Assembly (NCBI RefSeq): GCF_018919145.1
Contig: NZ_JAHLQJ010000025.1
Span: 1-61,248 of the forward strand
Source: Paenibacillus brevis
GTDB lineage: Bacteria; Bacillota; Bacilli; Paenibacillales; Paenibacillaceae
DNA: 61,248 bases
Direction of reading: 5' to 3'
In this document: positions 41,652 through 51,019 of the stretch, in pieces
Numbering within the stretch: position 1 is the first letter of the stretch
Layout of the letters: every line of letters begins with the position of its first letter
Notes under the pieces: generated by a model
Databases searched by the model: none
What the model was told of the DNA's origin: nothing
What the model saw: only the letters and a program-made list of their open reading frames with translations
Position numbers and translations under genes: made by a program

Positions 41652-43931
41652 TTACTCATATACGCCGATATCGGCAATCATGACTCGCCCTGTCCCGTTA
41701 TAAAGGTGAAAGCTGAGTTTTCCAATACCGGTTTCCGGATTGAAACGGGAGTCTGCTTCAGAAAAGGCATCCAGGTTTAGCTGAAAGGTCTGGAAGACAG
41801 ATTCCGTTGGCTGCTTGTATTTTCCGTCCGACAAGTGGAGATCAAGCCAAGGATGCAAGGTGAACCGGGTCTCGGGAAGCGGTTGAAGCGCCATGAACTG
41901 CGAGAGCGGAAGGGAGACGGCAACCCCATCCATGGTTTCCAGTTCAATTTCAATCTCCATCGGTTCCGTCACGTAATCCTCAGAAGAGGATTTCTCCGGT
42001 TTATTTAATTCATAACTTCTGTCTGCCATGGCGAAAGACAGGACACCAATGCCGCCTTCAGGCTGTGGAGCACCCTGCTCCCAGTCCAGTGTATAGGTGG
42101 ATACCTCTTCAGATAGATTCCTGCGTTCCAGCACAATCCCCTTTGTACCTTTTCCCGTGTTGCGGCGATTCTTGGCTTCTTCCTCTCGCCAAATGACTTC
42201 CTCGCCCTCTGCGGTTCCTCCCTCAGGGAGGGTGATCCGGTTGGTATCCTCGTCGAAGCGGGCCCATGCGGTTATGGAACTGCTCTCGAAACGATTAAAA
42301 TAAGAAGTCTCCGGCAGCCAGTCCAGGGCTTGACGGTAGTCTACGAATAGAGGCGCATATTGCTCTTTGCCATGCAATGTAGCTTCCAGAAAAGCCGAAA
42401 TATACACCTTGGCAATTTGACGTTGCTCAGCCGGTGTAAGCAGACCCTGCCGGTTCAGCAGAATTCCCTTCGGATAGCTGACATCATGTCGTCCCCAACC
42501 GGTATTGAATTGGCTGTGGTTAGCATCCCCAATGTAGAGGGAGGCTTTGAAATAGTCCTCTTCATCCTCATCGGAAGAAGTGAAGGAAGTTCGAACGTAT
42601 TGTCTTTCTCCGTCAAAATCACTGACATCTCCGTCCCTTGCTCCTTGCAGCGTTAAATAATTGATGTTCTCCAGTTCAGCCAGGTTCCCATCCACCTTCT
42701 TATCGGTTGGAGCAATGGCGGCAACTGCCTGAATCTGATACTGCTCAAGCCCTTCAAGTCCGGCATCGGAGCCGAACCAGCGCTGATAATCAGCAGCCAT
42801 GGCAACCGCCTGTCCTCCGCGTGAATGACCGATCATGGCGATCTTGTCGAAGTTAACCTTTTGATAAAAAGGAGATTCCGCATCCCCGGCAAAGGCGCCA
42901 ATCTGCTGCAAATGCTTCAGGAGCATCCAGGCGCGCACCTTCATATCATTATCGGGAATACCGGTCCACACGGAGTAATTCAGGAAATTCTCGTCTACGG
43001 ACACCGCGATGAATCCCCGGCTTGCCAGCAAGTTCCCCAGATAGGCATAACCGTCGTCCGAGTAATCCTCCATCAGGTGGTTCCCGTGTACAATCAGCAC
43101 GAGCGGAAAACTGCCGGTGCCTTCCGGCATCCACACTCTGCCATTTACCGGGAGCGATTTCTCATTGAATCCCCAATATTTCGTCCGGAGACGGTTCCAC
43201 TTCTTAATATAGGCGGACGCATCCACACTCTCCGTAATATAATCGCTCTGTTCGCCGAATTCCGGCTGCCAGTAATCATTGCCGCTGCCATAGGTGAAAT
43301 GCTGGACCTCATAGGAGCCGGCAAGAGAGGGATCCGCAGCCGTTAGCTCTTCAATAACCACATCGCTATCTGCGCTAACTTCCATATCGGGCCGGGCCTG
43401 CTCAGGCCAGAGGGCGGCTGTCAGCAGCATGAGAACAAGCACAGAGCTGATCGTAAATTTCGTCCGAAAACGTACTTGCCGGGAGGCAAGTACAGCGAAT
43501 ATTAACCCGCCCACAATTCCTGCTACAGTCAATATGCCTGTAACAATGGAAGAAATAAGTACGGATTGATCCTCCTGATAGAAGATCAGATAGACCGCTG
43601 CAATATTAAACAGCAAGCTGCCATAATACAGTCTGGGACCGGGAACTCCGAGCAGTGCCAGCAGGAAGGCGGCGATATGGCACACGATGAAGTGAGCCAG
43701 CGTTCCTAGAAATAAGAAGACAAGGATATCGAAGGCGACGCCGATTCCAGTAGGCATCCCCATGGCAGCAAGCATAAACGCAAAGATGCCGGCCCCCCAG
43801 GGACCGGCAATGGCAAGCCGCCAATAGGCGGTATCATATTGATAAGTTCGCCGGATCCGATCGCGCAGCCTGAGGCGAAACGGGCGTCTGCGCGGTTTGA
43901 TTATATATTCTGTCTGGTAAGGAAGTTCCAT
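41652..43931 (-). CDS. Membrane-anchored alpha/beta hydrolase
   Basis: The 759-residue protein begins with a basic cytoplasmic start and about five to six membrane helices (residues 35-170), then an external alpha/beta hydrolase domain: LVLIVHGNHLMEDYSDDGYA (oxyanion region), MIGHSRGGQAVAMAADY with the nucleophile Ser, and ANHSQFN with a candidate catalytic His, followed by a beta-rich C-terminal domain. The form resembles PAF-acetylhydrolase/chlorophyllase-like lipases, substrate unknown. The ATG at 43931 was chosen because GGGGGA lies just upstream; the TTG at 43943 would overlap it. Confidence 0.75.
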   Translation of the reverse strand: MELPYQTEYIIKPRRRPFRLRLRDRIRRTYQYDTAYWRLAIAGPWGAGIFAFMLAAMGMPTGIGVAFDILVFLFLGTLAHFIVCHIAAFLLALLGVPGPRLYYGSLLFNIAAVYLIFYQEDQSVLISSIVTGILTVAGIVGGLIFAVLASRQVRFRTKFTISSVLVLMLLTAALWPEQARPDMEVSADSDVVIEELTAADPSLAGSYEVQHFTYGSGNDYWQPEFGEQSDYITESVDASAYIKKWNRLRTKYWGFNEKSLPVNGRVWMPEGTGSFPLVLIVHGNHLMEDYSDDGYAYLGNLLASRGFIAVSVDENFLNYSVWTGIPDNDMKVRAWMLLKHLQQIGAFAGDAESPFYQKVNFDKIAMIGHSRGGQAVAMAADYQRWFGSDAGLEGLEQYQIQAVAAIAPTDKKVDGNLAELENINYLTLQGARDGDVSDFDGERQYVRTSFTSSDEDEEDYFKASLYIGDANHSQFNTGWGRHDVSYPKGILLNRQGLLTPAEQRQIAKVYISAFLEATLHGKEQYAPLFVDYRQALDWLPETSYFNRFESSSITAWARFDEDTNRITLPEGGTAEGEEVIWREEEAKNRRNTGKGTKGIVLERRNLSEEVSTYTLDWEQGAPQPEGGIGVLSFAMADRSYELNKPEKSSSEDYVTEPMEIEIELETMDGVAVSLPLSQFMALQPLPETRFTLHPWLDLHLSDGKYKQPTESVFQTFQLNLDAFSEADSRFNPETGIGKLSFHLYNGTGRVMIADIGVYE

Positions 43932-44049
43932 AGTATCCCCCAAGTCTTGTACTCTGCCATAAGCAAATAGTTACAATACGTTTACTATTGTAGCATGCAT
44001 GCCATAGAGAGAGAACAGGATAATCCCGGGTTGTTCGGTAAAAGACGGG

Positions 44050-44097
44050 TGCATCTGCGTTAGCTAATCAGATTTGCCCCCGTTTTTCTTGAAGCGG
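44050..44097 (-). terminator. Terminator of the amino acid permease gene
   Basis: On the minus strand ACGGGGGCA pairs with TGCACCCGT over the last codons and stop of the permease gene, followed by CTTTTACC. The hairpin overlaps the coding end. Confidence 0.5.
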
Positions 44098-45428
44098 ATC
44101 ATAGACCAGACCGTTAATACTCCCAGCACGGCCAGGCAAACCGCAATGCTGATCCGATTCTGAGGATCAAACAGAAATAGCACGGCAATAACGCTCAAGG
44201 ATAGTGCCGCAAACAAGGTGATATACGGGAATCCCCACACCTGAAATCCCGGCTGCTTCGGATAGCTTTTCTTCAATCGCCATTGAGACAGCAGGATGGA
44301 AATCCAGACCAGCAATACGACGAAACCGGGAACAGCCATCAGCAGGCGAAATAGCCCGTCTTGGGCAAAATAGGCAATCAGGGATCCCGTAATCAAGAGA
44401 ACGGCTACCCACTGCAAACTGCGGACAGGCACGCCTTTGGATGAGAGCCGTGCGAGCCCGGAAGGCGCTTCGCCCCCGGTAGCCATGGAGTGCAGCATCC
44501 GAGTCATGCCGTAGATTCCTGAGTTAGCAGCAGATAGTACCGCCGTGATCAGAATGAAATTCATCAGATGGGCTGCCCCCGTCATTCCGGCAGAGGTAAG
44601 TACCTGAACGAACGGGCTGGTCTGCTCGCTCAAGTTGTTCCAGGGAATCAGACCGCAAATAACCAGAATCGGCAACGTGTAGAAGAGGATCACACGCAGA
44701 ATAAAGCTCTTCACGACGCGGGGCAGCACCCGCTCCGCATCCTGGGCTTCAGATAAAGTCAGCCCGATCATTTCTGATCCTCCATATGAAAACATAACCA
44801 CAAGCAAGGCGGGAAAGATCGCTGTCCATCCGTTAGGGAAGAATCCTCCATGGGCAGCGTAATGATGCCACCATGGTTGGCCGGCCTCTGTACCTCCTCC
44901 CGGGAGAAGTCCGAAGAGCATCAAGCCCCCGAGCACAATAAATAGAATAATCATCGCTATTTTTACCCCGGCCAGCCAAAATTCAAATTCTCCGTACCCG
45001 CCGACACTGAGCCCGTTAATGGAAATAATGAAGACGGCGCAGATAAGGCTGAGAATCCACAGCGGAATATCGGGCAGCCAAAATTGAAGAAAGCTCCCCG
45101 CGGCAAGAACCTCGATAATGCACACGGTAAGCCACATGAAGCAGTAGAGCCAGCCTACAATAAATGAGATTCGTTCTCCGAGACCTTTCCGTATGAAATC
45201 CTTCATGTTTGCCCCCGGATAGACGGTTGCCATTTCAGCAATAGCCCCCATAACGACCAGCAGCAGCAGCCCTGCCAGTACATAAGTAAGGATCACGCCT
45301 GGACCAGCCAGGCTAACGGTCTCCGCGCTCCCTTTAAATATCCCTGTGCCGATCACCCCGCCCATGGCCATGAAGCTGATGTGCCGGGGAAGTAATTTTT
45401 TCTGAAGTGACGTATGTTCTGAATTCAA
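44064..45428 (-). CDS. APC-family amino acid permease
   Basis: The 454-residue protein has twelve predicted helices and the amino acid transporter signature: FMAMGGVIGTGIFKGSAETV near residue 19, GPGVILTYVLAGLLLLVVMG near 43 and MFSYGGSEMIGLTLSEAQDA near 215. It belongs to the AAT branch (GabP, proline- or aromatic-specific permeases) that imports amino acids with protons; the substrate cannot be fixed. GGAGGC precedes the ATG. It is divergent from the third ABC importer. Confidence 0.9.
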   Translation of the reverse strand: MNSEHTSLQKKLLPRHISFMAMGGVIGTGIFKGSAETVSLAGPGVILTYVLAGLLLLVVMGAIAEMATVYPGANMKDFIRKGLGERISFIVGWLYCFMWLTVCIIEVLAAGSFLQFWLPDIPLWILSLICAVFIISINGLSVGGYGEFEFWLAGVKIAMIILFIVLGGLMLFGLLPGGGTEAGQPWWHHYAAHGGFFPNGWTAIFPALLVVMFSYGGSEMIGLTLSEAQDAERVLPRVVKSFILRVILFYTLPILVICGLIPWNNLSEQTSPFVQVLTSAGMTGAAHLMNFILITAVLSAANSGIYGMTRMLHSMATGGEAPSGLARLSSKGVPVRSLQWVAVLLITGSLIAYFAQDGLFRLLMAVPGFVVLLVWISILLSQWRLKKSYPKQPGFQVWGFPYITLFAALSLSVIAVLFLFDPQNRISIAVCLAVLGVLTVWSMIRFKKNGGKSD

Positions 45429-45618
45429 TCAAAAAGCCTCCCAAAATGCAATGTAATACATAGCTATTGAATCATCTTACAATAATTTTCGCCGGATGTA
45501 ATCCGAATGTTACCTTGTTGATTAGTATCAGATTTCGTTGATTGGGCAGATAGTAAGCGTGCTTCCATTTTCTTAAAATAAAGATAGACGGAGAAAGCAG
45601 TAGAGGGAGGACACATAA

Positions 45619-46578
45619 ATGGCGCAATTATCCGTGGAAAACAGGCTGGAACCGGCTGCGGACAAGAAGAGAAGCGGATTATGGAGATTTATCAAGCAGT
45701 GGGATTTGCAGCTTATGGTCATACCGGCATTAATTTTGATCTTTATTTTTAGTTACATCCCGATGTATGGCATCCTGATGGCTTTTCAGGATTATAAAAT
45801 CGGAAGAAGTTTTTCCAGCAGTCCGTGGGTAGGACTCAAGCACTTCACTTATTTCTTCAATGCACCGGAATTTAAAACCGTGATGAGAAATACGATTGTT
45901 ATCAGTTTTCTGAAATTTCTCATCGGATTCCCGGCCCCGATTGTTTTGGCTCTCATGCTAAATGAAGTTAGAAAGATGGCCTTCAAACGGGTTGTGCAGA
46001 CGATAACTTATTTACCGCACTTTATGTCCTGGGTTATTCTAGGCGGTCTGGTCAGCGCATTGCTTGCTGTGGATAACGGGAGCATCAACATGCTTCTGGA
46101 GAAGCTGAACTTCATAGACAAGCCGATTAACTTTTTGTCATTGCCTCAATATTTCTGGGGGATTCTCGTAACGACGAACGTCTGGAAGGAAATCGGATTT
46201 GGCTCTATCGTCTACCTTGCGGCGATCGCCGGTGTGGATCCAAATACATATGAGGCTGCATCGATCGATGGTGCGAGCCGATTCAAGCAAATCTATCTGA
46301 TTACGCTTCCATCCATTATGCCGGTTGTCAGCATCTTCATGATATTGGCTATCGGCAACCTGTTAAGCGCGGGTTTTGAGGACATTTTGATTCTCGCCGC
46401 CAACCCGGCCATCCGGGATGTATCCGATGTATTAGATACGTATGTGGTGCGTGTCGGGATCGATAATTACCGATACTCCTATGCAACTGCCGTTGGGGTC
46501 TTCAAAGCCGTAGTCAGCGTGGGTCTGCTAAGCTTGGCCAACTTCATAGCACGGCGGTCGGGCAACAGTTTGTGGTAA
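45619..46578 (+). CDS. ABC permease, LplB type (third sugar importer)
   Basis: The 319-residue membrane protein has the LplB-type pattern FSYIPMYGILMAFQDYKIG near residue 43 and NTYEAASIDGASRFKQIYLI near 212 (EAA loop), and ends in NSLW. GGGAGG precedes the ATG. First gene of a three-gene importer operon followed by a response regulator/kinase pair. The 190-base gap upstream has no consensus promoter that I would defend. Substrate unknown; LplB-type systems take plant or microbial oligosaccharides. Confidence 0.87.
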   Translation: MAQLSVENRLEPAADKKRSGLWRFIKQWDLQLMVIPALILIFIFSYIPMYGILMAFQDYKIGRSFSSSPWVGLKHFTYFFNAPEFKTVMRNTIVISFLKFLIGFPAPIVLALMLNEVRKMAFKRVVQTITYLPHFMSWVILGGLVSALLAVDNGSINMLLEKLNFIDKPINFLSLPQYFWGILVTTNVWKEIGFGSIVYLAAIAGVDPNTYEAASIDGASRFKQIYLITLPSIMPVVSIFMILAIGNLLSAGFEDILILAANPAIRDVSDVLDTYVVRVGIDNYRYSYATAVGVFKAVVSVGLLSLANFIARRSGNSLW

Positions 46579-46608
46579 TCCGGATATAATCAGAGGAGGT
46601 TGCTTGAT

Positions 46609-47505
46609 ATGAAGGACACCTTGGGTGATCGCATTATGATGCTTTTCATCTATTCATTTCTTATTTTGCTCGCGGTTTCTACGCTGTATCCATTCCTGAA
46701 CGCTTTAGCGGTATCTTTTAACCAGGGGCTTGATACTTCCAAAGGCGGAATTACGCTATGGCCGAGAGTATTCACCTTGGAGAACTATAAAGTCGTGTTT
46801 AAGGATGACCGTTTGATGAGCGGATTCTTCATTTCGGTTCTGCGTACCATCATTGGTACGGCATCCGCCATTCTGTGCACAGCGATCTTTTCTTACGGCA
46901 TGTCCAAAAAGGAACTGATGGGCCGTAAATATTATATGGTTATGTGTATTATCACAATGTATTTTGGCGGCGGGTTGATTCCTACCTTCATGCTGATTCG
47001 CAACCTGGGTTTGATGAACTCGTTCTGGGTCTTCATTATCCCCTCGCTGATCGGCGTGTGGAATATGATCATTTTCCGAACCTTCTTCCAAGGGCTTCCG
47101 AATGGATTGGAGGAGTCGGCAAAAATCGACGGCTGCGGCAACTGGGGCACTCTATTCCGAATCGTTCTTCCTTTATCGGGACCGGTTATCGCCACCCTGG
47201 CGCTGTTTACCGCCGTGTATCACTGGAATGAGTGGTTCCTTGCCGGAATTTATATCTCCGATCAGAATAAATACCCGATCCAGACGATTTTGCGGCAGAT
47301 TCTGTTATCGAATATCGTCTCCGAGCAAGGGGGAGGGGGGCTGGATGCTTCATCGCTGGCCCACATGCAGCGGGCCAAAACGATCACAAGCAAATCGCTT
47401 TCGATGGCGACTATGATCGTTGCTACACTTCCAATTATTTGCGTCTATCCTTTTGTACAAAAGTACTTCGTCAAGGGCGTATTGGTCGGTTCACTAAAGG
47501 AGTAG
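46609..47505 (+). CDS. ABC permease, YtcP type (third sugar importer)
   Basis: The 298-residue protein has about six helices, FGGGLIPTFMLIRNLGLMNS near residue 120, the loop EESAKIDGCGNWGTLFRIVL near 170 (EES instead of EAA) and the typical end YFVKGVLVGSLKE. The ATG at 46609 is 9 bases after GAGGAGG; the upstream TTG at 46600 would abut that site. It partners with the permease upstream. Confidence 0.87.
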   Translation: MKDTLGDRIMMLFIYSFLILLAVSTLYPFLNALAVSFNQGLDTSKGGITLWPRVFTLENYKVVFKDDRLMSGFFISVLRTIIGTASAILCTAIFSYGMSKKELMGRKYYMVMCIITMYFGGGLIPTFMLIRNLGLMNSFWVFIIPSLIGVWNMIIFRTFFQGLPNGLEESAKIDGCGNWGTLFRIVLPLSGPVIATLALFTAVYHWNEWFLAGIYISDQNKYPIQTILRQILLSNIVSEQGGGGLDASSLAHMQRAKTITSKSLSMATMIVATLPIICVYPFVQKYFVKGVLVGSLKE

Positions 47506-47599
47506 GTGAAGTGGACAAACGACATTTCGAGCGGGTTTAGAGCACAAGCTTTAACCATAGATCATATCATTTGTATTTCAGAAAGGGGAAAGCAACGCT

Positions 47600-49288
47600 A
47601 TGATGAAGAGGAGAAAATGGCTGGTTACCGTTTTATCGGTCCTGACGATTATTGCACTGGTTGCCGGTTGCTCCGGCAAAAACAGCAATAGCGGAAAACC
47701 GGCTGACCAGAACGGCAACACTGCGGAGACGCCAACGACAGAGGCGAACTCAGAGGGGCCGAAACTCTACGAACTTGGGAAAGAGCCGCTCAACATTACA
47801 TTGTTCGGAAATTATGACTGGTATACGATGCCTAAGTGGGGCGATGATCCAACCACGAAATGGGTTCAAGACAACAAGAAGATTACGGTGACGGAAGTAC
47901 CAAACGGCGGCAACGCTGCCCAGAAGCTAAATACGATGATTGCATCCGGCGAATTGCCTGACATCGTATGGGGCGAACGCGGCACCGACGTAGAGCGGCT
48001 GCGCGAAGCAGGATTGCTTGTGCCGCTTGATGATTATATCGATAAATACCCGAATTTGAAAAAATGGCTCGACCCGAAAGCTCTGAACATGCTTCGTTCA
48101 CCTGACGGTAAGCTGTATCAGTTCCCGAACTGGTATACGAACCGGCCAAACGGGAACGCCGGCTGGGTTATAAACAAGGAGTACTATACGGCGCTTGGTT
48201 CGCCTAAGCTCGAAACTACGGACGACTTATATGCCTATTTGAAACAGGTTAAGGAAAAGTATCCGAACGTGATTCCGTTTGAAACGGATCTTGCCACCGA
48301 AGGACATGGTCTCGACCAAATTTACTCTGCGTTTAAGGAAGATAACATGGGCTTCGGCAGATTCTTTGCCGTACCTGACGGCGAGGACAAGATGAAATCG
48401 ATCTATAAGGATGAGCCTTACCGTGAGTCCGTTGTATATGCTGCAAAATTGTTCCGTGAAGGCTTGATGACGCAGGATGCATTTACGCAAACCCGCGACC
48501 AGGTCGACGAGAAACTGATCAATGGCCGGGTAGCGGTATATGCGACAGCGAACCCGACGGTTTACGCGATGGCTGCGGATACCGAGCTTAGAAAGAAAGA
48601 TCCGTCGAATCCGGATCTGGGCTATTTCATGATCTGGCCGATTCATAAAGAAGGACTGGATAAGAACAAAATCTATCCGGGCACCTACAACAAATTGGGT
48701 TGGAATGCAGCAGTAATTACTACGAGCGCTAAAGATCCGGAAGCAGTTTTCGCATTCCTGGATTGGTGGACCGGTCCGGAAGGAACGACGCTGCAATTCT
48801 GGGGTGTGGAAGGCGAGTATTGGCAAGGACTTGAAGCGGACGGCTACACACCGAAATTTACGGAGAAATACGGTACGGAGAAAGATAAACTGGCTGAGTA
48901 CCAGAAGTTCATGGATCCGTTAATGTGGGTCGGCAACACCGTATTTGCGGATGATACAAAAGGTAAATACGAGTCTACATTGGCTGAAAACGAACGCAAC
49001 TGGGCGACTTACTGGCAGTATCAAATCACCTGGAAAACGCAAGGGGACGCTACGGAGTTTGTTAATATGCCGCCAAGTCCGGACAGCGAAGCAGGCATTG
49101 CGTTCCAACGCGCTAAGGACATTTGGGATCAAGTGAGAGCGCAAACGCTGTTCACGAAGAGCGACGAAGAAGTGTTGACTTTGTTAGACAAGGCTTATGA
49201 TGATACGATGGCCGCCGGATTCCAAGCAACCTTGGACCACTTCGCTAAAAAGTGGGGCGAGAACAAAGCAATGATTAACGGCAATTAA
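47600..49288 (+). CDS. ABC solute-binding lipoprotein, LplA type (third importer)
   Basis: The 562-residue lipoprotein has lipobox LVAGC (Cys near residue 24), an Asn/Ser/Thr linker, and the family 1 domain (LNITLFGNYDWYTMPKWGDD, GELPDIVWGERGTDVERLRE, LDWWTGPEGTTLQFWGVEGE). AAAGGGG lies upstream of the ATG pair 47600/47603. It is the most abundant component expected from this operon and is ended by its own terminator. Confidence 0.88.
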   Translation: MMKRRKWLVTVLSVLTIIALVAGCSGKNSNSGKPADQNGNTAETPTTEANSEGPKLYELGKEPLNITLFGNYDWYTMPKWGDDPTTKWVQDNKKITVTEVPNGGNAAQKLNTMIASGELPDIVWGERGTDVERLREAGLLVPLDDYIDKYPNLKKWLDPKALNMLRSPDGKLYQFPNWYTNRPNGNAGWVINKEYYTALGSPKLETTDDLYAYLKQVKEKYPNVIPFETDLATEGHGLDQIYSAFKEDNMGFGRFFAVPDGEDKMKSIYKDEPYRESVVYAAKLFREGLMTQDAFTQTRDQVDEKLINGRVAVYATANPTVYAMAADTELRKKDPSNPDLGYFMIWPIHKEGLDKNKIYPGTYNKLGWNAAVITTSAKDPEAVFAFLDWWTGPEGTTLQFWGVEGEYWQGLEADGYTPKFTEKYGTEKDKLAEYQKFMDPLMWVGNTVFADDTKGKYESTLAENERNWATYWQYQITWKTQGDATEFVNMPPSPDSEAGIAFQRAKDIWDQVRAQTLFTKSDEEVLTLLDKAYDDTMAAGFQATLDHFAKKWGENKAMINGN

Positions 49289-49296
49289 TTTATCAT

Positions 49297-49328
49297 GAAA
49301 GGGCCTGGTTCATTCAGGCCCTTTTTTT
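49297..49328 (+). terminator. Terminator of the third importer operon
   Basis: AAAGGGCCTG pairs with CAGGCCCTTT around a 7-base loop, followed by a run of T. It lies 9 bases after the stop codon. Confidence 0.95.
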
Positions 49329-49418
49329 CCTATCACTGCCGGAGTAATCTGCGCCTGTTCAGGAACATATCGTAACGGTATACTGGATTCAAGAGCCTAT
49401 CCTAGGAGGACACTCATC

Positions 49419-50996
49419 ATGTATAAAGTGCTGTTAGCCGATGACGAACTGTTGGATCTGGAAGGGATGAAACGGTTTATTCCTTGGCAAGAACTTGGGC
49501 TTGAAGTTGTTGGAGCTGTCAGCAACGGATTTTCGGCATGTGAGCTTATGGAACAGCAGCCCGTCGATATTTTGGTGACCGATGTTAATATGCCGAATAT
49601 GTCCGGACTGGAGCTGGCACGAATTGCTATTGAACGAAAGCCGAACGTTCGAATTATTTTTGTAAGCGGATACCAGGACTTTCATTATGTAAGAGAGGCA
49701 TTGTCTCTCAAGGCATGCAATTATGTGTTGAAGCCGATGGACGATGAAGAACTGATTGCCTCCTTGGTGGCGATTACCGGGGAATTAAAGCTGGAAGCAC
49801 GACAGCGTGAGGCAGAAGAGAATTATCTCCGAATGAAGCCGATGGCCAAGAACGATCTGTTGATCCGCCTGCTGGAAGGCGAGTTGAGTTGGGATCCTGC
49901 CGATAGCTTGACCCAGTTGGCCTCCTCTTATGGCCTGGATTCGTTGAAAGGCCCGCTCCGGATTGCGGTGCTTGAGATCGATGATTTCAAATGGCTTAGG
50001 CCGGAGTACGGTGAGAAGGATGCCGCTCAGAAGCTGGAAATGTGCCTGAAGCATATTTACGAGATTATTTATAGTAATGGGCTCCATTATTGCAAGCTGA
50101 GTCGAAACCGGATTGCATTGCTGCTGTATGGTGAGGGACGGGCAAGAAGCCTGGAAGAAATCCGCGGCTCGATCGATTCCACCATATCTATGTCGATAAC
50201 CGTCGGTTTGGGAGAAGAGGTTCCGAGCCCGACACAATTGCCGGCGTCTTTCAGACAAGCACTAGAGGCATTGGACGGAAAAATGTTTTTCGGCCGGGGC
50301 CAGATTATTAATTATGAAGAAGTACATAAAGCGCCGGAGATGAATGATGCCAAGACATTGGATATCCGCCTGGATGCCTTGTTCAAGGCGATGAGCAACT
50401 ATGAATTGGTACGTGTCCACGACGAGATCGACAATCTGTTCAAGTCGGTGTCGACCTTGCGCTCCAAGTTTACAATTTATAATTTAGCGATGTATATCGT
50501 ATTCAAGCTGGATCATTATTTGCAGGGTCAGGATGAGGATTTGTTTGAAATGCTGGGGATGGAGCTGCATAGCCTCGATGTGGTGCTCAAATTCGAAATG
50601 ATGGGCGACATCCGCTCCTGGCTGGTTCGCAAGGTATTTGAAATTTCAGAGATGATGCGCAGGAAGCGGGATACGAAGAATAGCAGGCTGATCCGTGAAA
50701 TCATGAAGATGATGAAGGATCGAATGCATGAGAATATAACGCTCAAGGATATGGCAGAGCAGTTTTCCTTCTCGCCGAACTATCTGGGCCATTTGTTCAA
50801 GGAGGAGGTCGGCAAGAGCTTCAGTGAAATGCTGATCAGTATGCGGATGGAACGGGCCAGGGATTTGCTGCGAAATCCGGTGATGAAAATCTATGAGGTG
50901 GCGGATCAGGTGGGGTATCGGTACATTCCCTATTTCAGCCGCCAATTCAAGGAAACCTATGGGATGACCCCGATGGAATTCCGCAAGCGGGAGTAA
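49419..50996 (+). CDS. Response regulator, YesN type (receiver + AraC HTH)
   Basis: The 525-residue protein has an N-terminal receiver (VLLADDELLDLEGMKRFIPW, phospho-acceptor Asp55 in VTDVNMP, Lys in NYVLKPMDDEE), a middle region, and a C-terminal AraC DNA-binding domain (TLKDMAEQFSFSPNYLGHLF, KIYEVADQVGYRYIPYFSRQ). It pairs with the histidine kinase 24 bases downstream. In Paenibacillus and Bacillus such pairs usually activate the adjacent LplB/YtcP/LplA importer, here the operon just upstream. AGGAGG precedes the ATG. Confidence 0.92.
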   Translation: MYKVLLADDELLDLEGMKRFIPWQELGLEVVGAVSNGFSACELMEQQPVDILVTDVNMPNMSGLELARIAIERKPNVRIIFVSGYQDFHYVREALSLKACNYVLKPMDDEELIASLVAITGELKLEARQREAEENYLRMKPMAKNDLLIRLLEGELSWDPADSLTQLASSYGLDSLKGPLRIAVLEIDDFKWLRPEYGEKDAAQKLEMCLKHIYEIIYSNGLHYCKLSRNRIALLLYGEGRARSLEEIRGSIDSTISMSITVGLGEEVPSPTQLPASFRQALEALDGKMFFGRGQIINYEEVHKAPEMNDAKTLDIRLDALFKAMSNYELVRVHDEIDNLFKSVSTLRSKFTIYNLAMYIVFKLDHYLQGQDEDLFEMLGMELHSLDVVLKFEMMGDIRSWLVRKVFEISEMMRRKRDTKNSRLIREIMKMMKDRMHENITLKDMAEQFSFSPNYLGHLFKEEVGKSFSEMLISMRMERARDLLRNPVMKIYEVADQVGYRYIPYFSRQFKETYGMTPMEFRKRE

Positions 50997-51019
50997 TCGC
51001 GGAAGAGAGGTGAATACGG

